A stretch of DNA of 64,000 nucleotides, taken from NCBI GenBank assembly GCA_019843655.1, contig JACDQD010000002.1:1994585-2058584 (forward strand), written 5' to 3'. Numbering within the stretch: position 1 is the stretch's first letter; every line of letters begins with the position of its first letter. Positions 1 through 9,811 of this stretch are shown here, piece by piece. Below the pieces are notes generated by a model. The model worked only from the letters and a program-made list of their open reading frames with translations. It ran no database searches and was not told the DNA's origin. This DNA comes from Lethocerus indicus (lineage: Eukaryota > Arthropoda > Insecta > Hemiptera > Belostomatidae). Both the position numbers and the translations under genes were made by a program.

Positions 1-2001
1 TTTCGCCGCAGGCAATGGAATTCCGAACGCTAGTTACACTGAATGAAATGTAGTTGGGTTGTGACCGTTTGTTCAGAGCCGAATTCGAATTCGGCATTTT
101 GCTCGCGCGATTATTTGAGGTACGCGGGATATTCCAATTCATAATTCAATAATGAGTGTAAATGCGGTAATTCTGATGTTTTATGCATGCGGCCGTCAGT
201 GCATCTCGCCGCTGCCATATATGGACATACGAACGGGTCGTTGCTATGGTGCAGAGAATAATATCATCGAGAGCGGCCGATAATGGAGCCGGAGATGATG
301 GATAGGCGCTGGAGTGGCCCTAACCCAATACTTGGTACTACAACTTGCCTGAACACAATCAACGTCCCGAAACCCAAATTCGCATATTGCTAACAACCAA
401 TGTTTGAAACAGTAAATATGAAATACCTCTAAAGTGCGGTGTACAACTTTTCAGTGCCCGAGTGTCGATGTTCAGAACGGTTTTGTTCGCGCCCGCACGT
501 GGCACGCGAAGCTCGTGTACACCGCTCCGACTTAATGATCGAATATTAAATTCAAATTCCGGATGTTTTATTCATTCGTCGGTCAGCGCATCCCGGACGG
601 GTTTAACCGCCGAAAAATATTATCGATAGTCGGACACGTAGACGTAGGCCGAATCCGGGCCTATTCCGGCGACAGGTGGGACATGGAAACATGCTTCCAA
701 AAGCGTGAATTAATCACGACCCGCGGTGCTACATCACGGCAGGCCTTGTTGAATATTCATAGTTCCCGCGGCTATTATGAGATCCGAAATTTTTTCCCAA
801 CTGCGAACAATTTCAGCCGAATAGTGGCGGAAACTGTACCGTATTACGTGTACGGGAATAATTGCCGCGATTCGTGTCGAGGTAGGAGCGGTTCAATTAT
901 TGAAACCTTCGTCATCCCCGGCAGGCCGACGAATGAATTTCACTTTTACTGTTGATCCGTCAAATATTCATCGCGTGGGAAATGTCGAACGGGCCGGTGG
1001 TATCTTTACCCACGGGTGGTGTCTTCGGCGCAACCTGCATTATTAGTGCCGGCGTCTGAAAAAAGAAAAAGTGAGTGGGGGGGTGGGAAAAAAAAAGAAG
1101 GAGGCGTAAGGGAATAGAGAATAAAGAATAAAACCGATGGCGGAACCGACGCGACAGCTCACAAATTATTCAGGTAGATACGCCGGGAGTGGGGCCATTT
1201 CAAAATTCATAAACCGGCCGGGAAACTGAATTCGATCGGCCGATACTAAACGAATTTAATAACCCGAAGTATAACAGCGGTAGTAGTGATAACAATAATA
1301 ATCGGCATTTCGAACATGACTAAAAATACGGAAATAATTTTCGTCGAAAATTCGATTCCCCAACGCTATAATTCTCTACTGTATAATCAGTAAAATTCTG
1401 GAAACTTTTATACAGATTTTCAAAGACACTGGTAATTTCCAATTACGGCCATACTGCAGGACAAGATGCGTGACACACTCGTTGGGCTCGCCACTGGGGC
1501 TTGTTTCAGTATTACTATCTGTAACGCTATAAGTTTGTAACCGGGTCGTAAAAGAGTTGGAAAAATATTAAAGATAAGAACCGTTCCTGTGTCTGTGGAC
1601 GGCTCTTGGTTTGGGGGTAGAAAGCCGTTTTGTGAATCTGTGAGTTGGAGATGTGCAAACCGTACAGTCGACCGGACCCTCCCCTGCCTCGGTTATAGCC
1701 CCTAACTTCCCCCAGGACCCTTTTCTCCAGTGATCGCTTTCAGCCCTTCAGGCCCCGAAAGCTTAAATTTAATAGCCATTTTTATTATTGCCCAAATGGG
1801 GGGGCGGGGGGGAGGGAGGGCATCTCCACCGCATTGGACCGTATTATTCCTAGCCTAGATCCGTATTGCGGAACACAAGTTCCCACTGGCCTGTGACCGC
1901 AGTTATACTAATGGATATCGGCGAATAACTCTTACAAATACTCTGGTATTTTTACGATCCCTCCACACCGAACGCAAGACATCGACCGGAAAAACCGAAG
2001 G
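1..2001. other. Gene-free stretch, no recognisable gene
   Basis: I see no recognisable gene or mobile element here. One open frame of 130 codons (563-955, +) has no domain or motif I can name and lacks a convincing exon context. The stretch holds a purine-rich block near 1060-1110 and a G-rich tract at 1798-1820. Confidence 0.6.
1798..1820 (+). other. G-rich tract, potential G-quadruplex
   Basis: Two runs of seven Gs separated by one C are followed by two GGG runs, each after a single A. This meets the simple four-run rule for an intramolecular G-quadruplex. Nothing nearby suggests a function. Confidence 0.5.
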
Positions 2002-2013
2002 ATTAAAAGAATT
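2002..2013 (+). repeat. Target-site duplication, left, of foldback copy 1
   Basis: The 12-mer ATTAAAAGAATT directly abuts the left end of the foldback element and recurs exactly at 2272-2283. It shows that the element inserted here. Confidence 0.85.
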
Positions 2014-2271
2014 GTAGGTTCGTGATGTTTCTGTCTCCTCTCGCTGGTTTGGTCTTTTGCTAGACCGGTTTCGGCTGCTCGCCATCTTCAGTAGCGGTGT
2101 TAGTCGCTGTTAGCACTTTGGATGTTTTTCGGGCATCCTCACTGCCCACTGTCACTTTCACATGCGGCCGAAACCGGTCTAGCAAAAGACCAAACCGGCG
2201 AGAGGAGACAGAAACATCACGAACCTACCAAGTATTCCAACCCCTCGCAGACCACAAAACAGGTATATCAA
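2014..2271 (+). mobile_element. Foldback repeat family copy 1 (Penelope-like, non-autonomous)
   Basis: The left arm (2014 to about 2100) and the right arm (2165-2228) are inverted repeats of each other. Both carry the shared block with CTCTCGCTGGTTTGGTC and CTAGACCGGTTTCGG or its complement. Past the right arm is a tail of about 40 bp (2229-2271) with CCAACCCCTCGCAGACC and ACAGGTA, which has no partner on the left. Exact 12-bp direct repeats flank the whole. A hammerhead-like segment lies in the left arm at 2059-2095 (minus strand); the right arm has lost its 5' half. There is no open frame of note. That this is a mobile family is clear from five copies in the window; assignment to Penelope-like elements is inferred from the palindrome, the one-sided tail and the ribozyme-like core. 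A foldback DNA transposon is the alternative. Confidence 0.85.
2059..2095 (-). ncRNA. Hammerhead-ribozyme-like motif, foldback copy 1
   Basis: On the minus strand the order is GCTA, CTGAAGA, one extra base, GGC-GAGCA-GCC, GAAA, CCGGTC, TAGC. This fits stem I (GCTA/TAGC), the core CUGANGA, stem II (GGC/GCC), GAA, a minimal self-complementary stem III (ACCGGU) and a GUC cleavage triplet. The extra base before stem II is unusual and could reduce or abolish activity. Function is not shown. Confidence 0.45.
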
Positions 2272-2283
2272 ATTAAAAGAATT
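2272..2283 (+). repeat. Target-site duplication, right, of foldback copy 1
   Basis: Exact second copy of ATTAAAAGAATT, directly after the tail of foldback copy 1. Confidence 0.85.
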
Positions 2284-4878
2284 CTATTAATGAATTTCAA
2301 ATTACACTGTTACCGTATTTATAATCTAACTTTAAAACAACTCCTGGAAGAAAATAAATATTTCAGCGATAAATTTACAAGATAGCGACAGTTGGTCATC
2401 AAAAGTCAAAAGGAACGCGCGTAGAACACCGGAAATCGTACGAGGAAATTCAACTTCTCTGTCAATAGTTTACTGTTTTTATTCCTATTGTAAGCTACTG
2501 TATTTCTGTTTATGTAATTTATTTTACGTATTTTACGTTTCGCCACAGTACGAGACACTATCCCATCGCGATCCTATCGGAAGTTAGGGATGAGTTTATA
2601 TTTTTTATTAATCTCGTTAACAATAGAGATATTTGAGTTTCGATATTTATAGTGACATAACATCCCGGTTATAATTGCGGTTCGTGATCTCGTGCAGGCA
2701 AAGAAATAAATATCATCCGCATTAGCGCGTGTTACATAACTCGGTTTTTAAAATATGCCCAATGTGATTATATTCTGGCCGGAAAAAATTAAGTTACGGA
2801 AATTCATTAGGCTTCTCTTTATCCGTGCCCGACGCAATTATCTTGTTAAGTAGCCCTCCACCCACCCCCAAACGCAAACATGTCAGAGGGGGACGGTTCC
2901 GCCACCCCCTCCTCAACAACCCTTAACAATCTAATTTATCGGTTTCACACGATTTTGCTGTTTGTCTCCACCCCCACCCCACCCCGGTCTTACTTCATTA
3001 ACAGAACTGGCCACGGTTTTAGTTTTCCGATTCGATTAACGACATCGGTCCCGCACCCTGTGTCTATTTACGGGTTTTCGATTGTTCCAAAAGCGTTCTG
3101 CAAAATCAAGCTTTGGCCGGCGTTCCCGGCACCACTGTCAACAATTGAAAAGGTACTGATCAGTCGGACTAAATCGAATTCAATTTACAAGTAAAGCTAA
3201 TATGGAAAATGTACTGACACGGGACACTGTTTACAAATTACGAAATTTCCTCTAGAGTCTATCCGATAAATTGACCGAGAATTAGACCTGTTAAACCGGT
3301 CATATTTGTTCCAACTGTCTGTGGGTGAAGAGAGAAATAAAATGTTTCTATCGTGACGGACAGGCAGCCATATATCTTTGGTCTCTATTCTAGACCAATT
3401 TCTCATTGCCATCAGTTAAATAGACACTATAAATAAGGAATTATAATTCCGGAATTTGTATTGGTCACATTGCGCGGAGAATACTTCTAAATAAATTCCT
3501 GTTTCCGATATTCAGAAATGTATCCGAGATCATTAAATCCGAAAAATTAGATGGGCCCCCATTAATTCTGTTTTCCTCTGTTATCCGATCGGAACTATTA
3601 CTTTAAAAAAGTTGGTAGTGAAAAAAAAAAATAATCTCACCACTGGTGAATCCTGACCTAATAACCTGTATTCATTACTGGGCACCGGGGATGTGAAAAA
3701 AGCCGATTCGAAATTGGGCACAAACACATTTCCGTCCGAGGAACAGCAGTAGGCGTCCATTTGGACACAGGGAGAGGGCCCGTTGAAGGTTGAATTAATG
3801 GGCCTAAACATCGGCGCGCATTCGGCGCGAAACGAGCCCTGTGTGTACACGGGACGCGAAAAAGGGGTTGACGTAGAAGGCGGGTGGGGGTTGGGGTGGA
3901 AAAACTCTTGCGCGAGTGCCACAGGTTTAATTGAAACCAAATAATCAGTTTGGAGGCGGTGATCGGACGAATCGAAGGGGGGTGACCAAGGCGGAGGGGG
4001 GTATTGAAGTGGTGGCGTTAATCAGTCGACCGTAGTATTTTTAATTAACCCCCGGCTTCTATTTCTCTCCCTTCCTCGACCTCATCGAATAACGACCGAG
4101 TAGTACAAGTGTGAAAGACTTGAGTAACAAGTCCACTATATCCAACCAGTTGGGGGCGTTGCTCTCAATCCAAGAAATATATTCATACACACATGTGTAT
4201 TTATATAAATATACAAAGAAAATGAGTTATAAAAACTCGTTATTTTTATTTGCATTGATAATTCTACAGCGAAGCGCTTGTTTACTCGTTATTTCCAGCC
4301 ACCTTCCCACTGCGGACACGAATTTATGCCTAATTAAGTTAGGGCCGAACGCAGGCTGTGTACAGACATTTTGGTTGAGTTCCGCCGAACCCTTTGAAAG
4401 GGACGGGCCGGGGTTCCGACTAATTATACGGGGGGATTCTTTACCGACGCCGATGCAAAGTCGATACGACTGCTTACTTCTCGGGGGCCAATAAACTTAA
4501 CTATTTTCGCCCGTAGCGCTGTAAAATAAATTGCCGATTCTCTTCATTGGGCCGCGACTATAGAAAACTCTATAGTCTATAGATTTTAGCAAGAACCCGT
4601 TGGGGGTCCCTCTTATTATATTATTCCTTGCAACTTAAATAATCTATCAGCAGCCATTTCGGGGAGTGTTTTCGCTCCGAATAATGATAATTGACGAACT
4701 CAATGACGCTAATTTCCTAGATAGATTTGCATATAACACAACTTCATTACTGTGAAAGTTCCAACAATTCTTCTGAAATCGCACGAACACTAATATTTTT
4801 TTATGACCCGGCCGTAATTTCGATGGATATAAGAGACATTTCAATAATAATGGTTCCTTCTCAACTTTCAATGCGATG
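2284..4878. other. Gene-free stretch
   Basis: No recognisable coding exon, RNA gene or transposon. It contains C-rich low-complexity blocks (about 2850-2990) and several short open frames without known motifs. Confidence 0.55.
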
Positions 4879-5190
4879 TACAGAGGGGTCCAAAAAATGT
4901 ATCCGCTGTTTAACAGTCCATAACTTGCAAACTAAGTGACGGAGTTGTGTCTCATTTTTGGTGAAAGTATAGCTTAAAGTCCAAATTAAAGATATCACTG
5001 TAGGTGTAAAATCCACGACATAAGATCGCCCAACTGCAGCACACCTGACAACGTGTTCAGATGAGAAGAATCCGCATCCAATGTATAAACGACGTCCTAG
5101 TTGCCAAGAGTTAAGTCCCTGGTGGATACTGAACGGCCTAAGGTACATTTTCGTCGAGTATGGCGATTGCCGGGACTAAAAACTATAACA
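4879..5190 (+). mobile_element. Possible Tc1-like transposon end with decayed transposase start
   Basis: The segment opens with CAGAGGGGTCCAAAAAATG, which resembles the termini of Tc1-type elements. About 220 bp on, a + strand frame near 5110-5180 reads WWILNGLRYIFVEYG and soon hits a stop. That is loosely like the first helix of Tc1/IS630 transposases, which often begins with W-x-L/I-x-E-R-x-F-I-V-E-x-Y. I do not see a matching terminal repeat at the other end. The similarity is from memory of family style, so this is a tentative call. Confidence 0.3.
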
Positions 5191-5211
5191 CTACCAAAAT
5201 GAGACTAATTA

Positions 5212-5229
5212 GTTATTTCAGGATATTTT
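5212..5229 (+). repeat. 18-bp direct repeat, first copy
   Basis: GTTATTTCAGGATATTTT recurs exactly at 5394-5411. The pair brackets 164 bp that include a mariner right end, so it may mark an insertion or local duplication. Confidence 0.75.
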
Positions 5230-5337
5230 TTCTGTATATTGTGAACTAAGTCATATGTGTTTTACATCTTCAAAACCTAATGAGATGGGCCAACTATTCG
5301 TCGTGACACCACGAGCGGCACACACCCAAAGATGAAA

Positions 5338-5370
5338 GAATCCGCAATTATTTAGTTGCCAACCCGATAT
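5338..5370 (+). mobile_element. Mariner right terminal repeat, solo remnant
   Basis: AATCCGCAATTATTTAGTTG followed by CCAACCCGATAT matches the right ends of the mariner copies at 8034, 46179 and 61470 with one or two changes. No transposase or left terminal repeat is recognisable beside it, so it is a relic end. Confidence 0.65.
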
Positions 5371-5393
5371 GAACAAGCAAAATTGCTGACTAT

Positions 5394-5411
5394 GTTATTT
5401 CAGGATATTTT
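5394..5411 (+). repeat. 18-bp direct repeat, second copy
   Basis: Exact second copy of the 18-mer at 5212-5229. Confidence 0.75.
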
Positions 5412-5499
5412 GTGAGTGTTTTAATGATGGGTTTTTGGACACCAAGCTCAACATTTTCCGGCAGTTGTCACTATCTCTCTCTATTCCACTCTTTCCTTC

Positions 5500-5517
5500 C
5501 TCTCTCTCTCTCTCTCT
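5500..5517 (+). repeat. (TC)n microsatellite
   Basis: Nine uninterrupted TC units inside a longer pyrimidine-rich stretch. Confidence 0.85.
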
Positions 5518-5959
5518 TTTTTCCACGCTCTTTCCTGCTCCTCCTCTTCCTGCTCGTCTCCTCTGCCCTTTATTCGCTAAATAAATAATAGGTCGCTCGA
5601 CGACGAGGCAGCAGTGACGGCGGTGCCTGGGTTCGTGACTGTAGGCCGGCCCTGTCTTTCTTTTCCGCTACGACTTTTCCGCGCATTATTTATGCCGGCC
5701 GACGTTTGACATTTGTCACGGCGTATGAAGAATCTCAATACGCCGGGGGATTCTCGGCTGTGCCACCCCCAACCCCCCCCCGCCACCAGCCGCCCCGCCA
5801 CGTCCAAACGCGGTGTCCCTTTGTTCGCGGAGTGAAAAATAAGTCGGATAAGATGTTGCCATTGTACGGGCCAACGATAAGGCGGTAACAAAATACTCCC
5901 GCCTTGGATGCCAAAACATAATTTATGTCAACTTAAGATTATATCGCAGTTTTTAAATT

Positions 5960-5986
5960 AATATTATTTATTGTTTCAGGTAAGGG
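5960..5986 (+). other. Candidate recursive splice site
   Basis: A T-rich tract leads to TTGTTTCAG joined directly to GTAAGG (junction 5979/5980). An acceptor abutting a donor with no exon between is the form of recursive (zero-length exon) splice sites in long insect introns. The same TTTCAGGTAAG 11-mer recurs on the same strand at 25252. Confidence 0.4.
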
Positions 5987-7640
5987 AACGCTGGAATTCC
6001 AATATATCGACAATGGGTAGAGCGAGGGGCCCACATGCAACGCTGTCGGGAACGCCAGCTTGATTTTCACCCGGGACGCAACAGTTTGTTTTTTCACCCA
6101 AGTGAAGTAATGATTGCGTCAGATCGTTTATAATTCATTCAAATACTTTAATACAAAACAAAATACATAGAAAAAGTATTCTAGGTTTAAATGAAAATGC
6201 GAAAATTCAACGGTAGCACAGTGTTTATTACGATACTCAGGAGGGAAAGAGAAATGGGCGTAATTTATTTGGAATTTATCTATTTATATGGAATAATTAC
6301 ACACAGACACATACCCTACACAAGGAAGCATAGCTCTCCATAGTTTTATGACAACACATCACGAATGATATCTCGTCGTAGACTGGAGGAAATTTTGTGT
6401 AATCTTTCATCGCGTTCTCCGTTTTATCTCGTGTTCGGACTTCCCTCAATTTAAGTCTTCTTTTAAAGTTGAGACAGAATAGAGAGAGAGGCGGAGGGAG
6501 AATATATAATAAATCCGATCTAAATGCGAGATATGAAATATTGCTTTGGTGTGGGTGTTGTGTGGCCATGAAAAAATATCTATACCCAGCCAAAATCTGA
6601 TACCATCTTAGTAACCTCTATGTTATATTCCTATCATTATACATAGTATGCTAGCTTGTAATGCTGCCAATTCGTACAGAGGATTAGTTACGAACATATT
6701 CTTTATATATGTTCCCTGGTAGACGTTTTAGCGGGGCACGAATAGGGAGGGAACAGTAAATCCGTAATGGCGTTCCCCGACCAAGATTCCAGAATTACGG
6801 ATCATTAAATTTTTACCCTCCAGTATGTTCGCGTTGATTATAGCCACTATTTGAAACCCCCGCTCGGAAATACCGAGTCCGTAAACCGTGGAAACGTATC
6901 TATAAGCGCGGTATGAACTTTACCGTTCCCGTATCTATACTGCACTGCAGTACAGTCTGTAACGTTTACGAGTTGTCGGAGGTAAAATAAGTCGCCCCCC
7001 CGTGTACTATTTTCTATTTTTATTCTATCCAAAAGAGCCGTTTTTGATGGCTTTGACGGAGGCGCTTAATAGTCGGTGCAGTTACCGGCGTTGTACCGTA
7101 CCCCGGGGGGTCAGGAAATTGGCTCCGATCCCGTTTCCCAATTGAGGATTGAAACCCGCCCGATCTCAAGAAAGAGTGGATGAGTTGTTTCCACGTTAGT
7201 GTCATAAACGTTAGTGCCCCGTTACCCGGCCCCCAGTCTTCGGGTTTAACGACGTTATAAACCGATTTTACTGGCGGCCGTTCGAGATTTGATCCGGTCG
7301 AAAAATTATTACCGGTTTCCTTCCGCTTTCCGCCGATGGACCGCCCAAAAACGATTGAATCCCCCACCAAAACCATACAGAATTTATCAGATTTTTACGA
7401 GCCGTTTTAAGATCGAACAATTATATTTCGAGAACGTTTCGGTGCTCTTTTCAACCCCGGGAAAATATTTTCAACATCGTGTATCGCTAAAATGCGAGTA
7501 AAGTATAATTTTGAAATTGCGATATTTCGTTCGGAACATCTGTTTGGAATAATTCCAGACTTGTCCCCCGTCAGAAATCCAGGTCCAATATCACTCGGCA
7601 GAAACACAATCAGGAGACGTGTCAGGAAAGGAAACCTTCA

Positions 7641-8034
7641 CGGGAAACTAAGCGTTGTACATATTTTTAAGTACGTCTCAACATCTTTGCGCAGATAAGC
7701 CGTAGATGGTTTTGAATGCACGTATAAGATACATTCGGCTTCTCTGCAATGTCCCTTGTCGAACTATGGCGAACCGAATGGCCTTTATTCGGTCATCGTC
7801 GACCTCCACTGGACGTCCAGAGAGCTCCTCTTCTTTTAATGAAAAATCCCCCGACCGGAATTTCGCGAACCGGTACCGACACTGGCGCCCTTTTAAGGCT
7901 TCGTCGCCGTACACAGCGTACAACATTTTATGAGCCGAAGAATCTTATCTGTGCAAAGATTTTGACGTACTTAAAAATATGTACAACGCCACTTGTTGGT
8001 GAATTCCGCAATTACTTAGTTGTCAACCCAATAT
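7641..8034 (-). mobile_element. Mariner element, internally deleted
   Basis: Read on the minus strand, the 5' end starts at about 8034 with the terminal repeat TTGGGTTGACAACTAAGTAA and passes a leader with TACATATTTTTAAGTACGTC before the transposase start. The other end (7641-7690) is an inverted, partly deleted copy of the same terminal region. Only the N-terminal third of the transposase lies between, so the catalytic DDD domain is absent and the element is non-autonomous. The copies at 45708-46179 and 61373-61470 share both ends. Confidence 0.88.
7678..7926 (-). pseudogene. Mariner transposase, N-terminal fragment
   Basis: The translation contains VYGDEALK, then RYRFAKFRSGDFSLKEEE, then SGRPVEVDDDRIKAI. 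This is the conserved stretch between the two helix-turn-helix motifs of mariner transposases, which bind the terminal repeats. After DRIKAI the frame shifts: compared with the copy at 45797-45900, about seven bases are missing near 7783, so the second helix-turn-helix is read out of frame. The product is far shorter than the roughly 350 residues of an intact transposase and lacks all catalytic residues. It is a dead remnant. Confidence 0.88.
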
Positions 8035-9522
8035 ATAATACAAAAGAAATAATGAACATCATAAATCCAAGAGGATATCTAATATTACATATTACAGTTT
8101 TGCATTTACCTCGTGCAATGGCGGTTCTTTAAAATTACCTATGTTTTGAAGGGGTCGTAAATTAAGGTTGGATGTTAGGGGTGGAATTTTGACAAATAAT
8201 CAATTACGGGACGGGGGAGGGGTGGATCCGTGCGGCTTTGGTAGAGTTAATCTCCGGGCGACCTACATATAGGGTAAGGGAGGAGAGGACTGGTGTCCCA
8301 ACCTTTCATATATAACGCACACGGGGCCGACCGTATATGAAGTCCCCGCCCGCTTATTGGATGATGCGGTCCCACTCTCTCTCTCTCTCTTTCTCCCTCG
8401 TGTCTCCTATTTTCCATCCCTCTCCATCCCCCTCTCTCTCTCTCTCCCCTCACCGCTTCTTCAATCTGTGTAACCCGTCGCTCCGGCGCACTTGGAGCGC
8501 GGAAAAGAATTCCGCCCTGGACACAGGTGTCCCCCGGCCTAGGTGCGACCGGCTAGACCCCGGGGCGTCATCTGCACCCCCTATTTTCCGACCCTCCACC
8601 GGTGAGTAGGCGACGGCGGCGGGGGCCCGAGACGGCCGATAGATAACTGAAAATTTGGGATTCGGGTCACGTAGGGAATAGCGTCCTGAGGGACCCCGCC
8701 CGGGGGTTGTACTGTGGGGGTCTCGCCCCACTTAAAGCCCCATTACGCGGAGCTACACCGACACCGAATTACAAGCCAACTTCCCATGACGGATAACCCG
8801 CCCTTCGTAGGGCCCCCTACCCTATTCACATAGCGGACGAGTCATGAATTGTCCTCATCGGATGATGAAGCGGGCTCCATACTCCCTATACGGTATAAAT
8901 TCACTTCAGAGAAAGTATTATAGATAAAATTTCTCTATAAGAAGAATAAAATTAGGCTATAACAGGGTTGTTTATGCAGTTACTTTCTCGAAACAAGTGG
9001 AATTTATGAAATATTTGTACACACATATTGAAGACAGAAAATATAATACTTTCATAATTTTGAGACGTATATTTCCATATTAATTTGTATGCAATTTCCA
9101 GCATTAATAAGGTTATATATTTGAACAACTCTGTCGATCGTTCATTATTTACGATATCCGATATTTACTAAACCGGGCGTATTAATTGAACTCCAAATTT
9201 ATCCGGTTATAAATTTTATAACTGAAAGTCAGGGTTGGCTGAAAGTCAAAATTGAAATTAATAATTGTTTGTTAAACTTTGCCGAATCAACATAGTCAGT
9301 AACGTTAATTTAGCCATTTATGCGAGTTAATTTTCTATAATTATTTCTACATATACACACTACTCTGGAATTGCAGTAAAAATCTAAAGTCTGGAAAAGT
9401 TATATATTTTAATATATGGACGGCTAAAAATTCTTAATTTCTTAAGAAATAACTTACGCGCTAAATTATTGAAAATTATAAAATATCAAACGTTCAATGT
9501 GTTGGTCCAATACTACAGTCTA
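8035..9522. other. Gene-free stretch, GC-rich then AT-rich
   Basis: Positions 8200-8900 are GC-rich with CT runs at 8376-8391 and 8431-8448. Positions 8900-9520 are strongly AT-rich. No gene, RNA or transposon recognised. Confidence 0.55.
8376..8448 (+). repeat. (CT)n microsatellite, interrupted
   Basis: Two CT runs (8376-8391, 8431-8448) separated by pyrimidine-rich sequence. Confidence 0.8.
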
Positions 9523-9533
9523 TATTTTAAGGA
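9523..9533 (+). repeat. Target-site duplication, left, of foldback copy 2
   Basis: TATTTTAAGGA, repeated exactly at 9801-9811 on the other side of the element. Confidence 0.8.
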
Positions 9534-9800
9534 ATAGTTTAACATACCTGTTTTGTGGTCTTTCTGTCTCCTCTCGCTGGTCTGATCTTTTGCTAGACCG
9601 GTTTCGACCGCTCGCCGTCTTCAGTAGCGGTGTTAGTCACTGTTGGCACTTTGAACAAGGCCACCCTCCGCTCGCACACACGACAAACTGACAAACACCA
9701 CAGTACAAGTGACACAGTGACAGTGCAGTGAGGATGCACGAAAAACAGGATGCCCGCTACTGAAGATGGCGAGCGGCCGAAACCGGTCTGAAACCTACGG
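9534..9800 (-). mobile_element. Foldback repeat family copy 2
   Basis: The left end has the family tail AGTTTAACATACCTG and TTTTGTGGTC, then jumps directly to the arm starting TTTCTGTCTCCTCTCG, so part of the tail is missing. The arms (about 9561-9660 and 9730-9798) are inverted repeats. The centre holds sequence not shared with the other copies (about 9660-9715). The right arm is cut short after CCGGTCT and joins AAACCTACGG. Exact 11-bp direct repeats flank it. Hammerhead-like segments occur in both arms: 9592-9628 (-) is complete, while 9756-9789 (+) has lost the 3' side of stem I. Confidence 0.85.
9592..9628 (-). ncRNA. Hammerhead-ribozyme-like motif, foldback copy 2
   Basis: The minus strand keeps GCTA, CTGAAGA, GGC-GAGCG-GTC, GAAA, CCGGTC and TAGC. 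Stem II differs from the other copies (GCC to GTC), but a G-U wobble keeps it paired. Confidence 0.45.
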
Positions 9801-9811
9801 TATTTTAAGGA
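9801..9811 (+). repeat. Target-site duplication, right, of foldback copy 2
   Basis: Exact second copy of TATTTTAAGGA. Confidence 0.8.

Larger units (their letters stand above)
5412..7640. other. Gene-free stretch with CT-rich block
   Basis: No gene recognised. It contains a pyrimidine-rich block (5470-5570) with a pure TC run at 5500-5517, a short GC-rich block near 5760-5810, and the acceptor/donor junction at 5979 listed separately. Confidence 0.55.

Noticed and set aside
563..955. 130-codon open frame, plus strand
   Set aside because: Balanced composition but no recognisable family, no splice or promoter context, no homology I can name.
9756..9790. Hammerhead-like segment in the right arm of foldback copy 2
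   Set aside because: Core and stem II are kept but the 3' side of stem I (TAGC) is replaced by TGAA, so not listed as complete.
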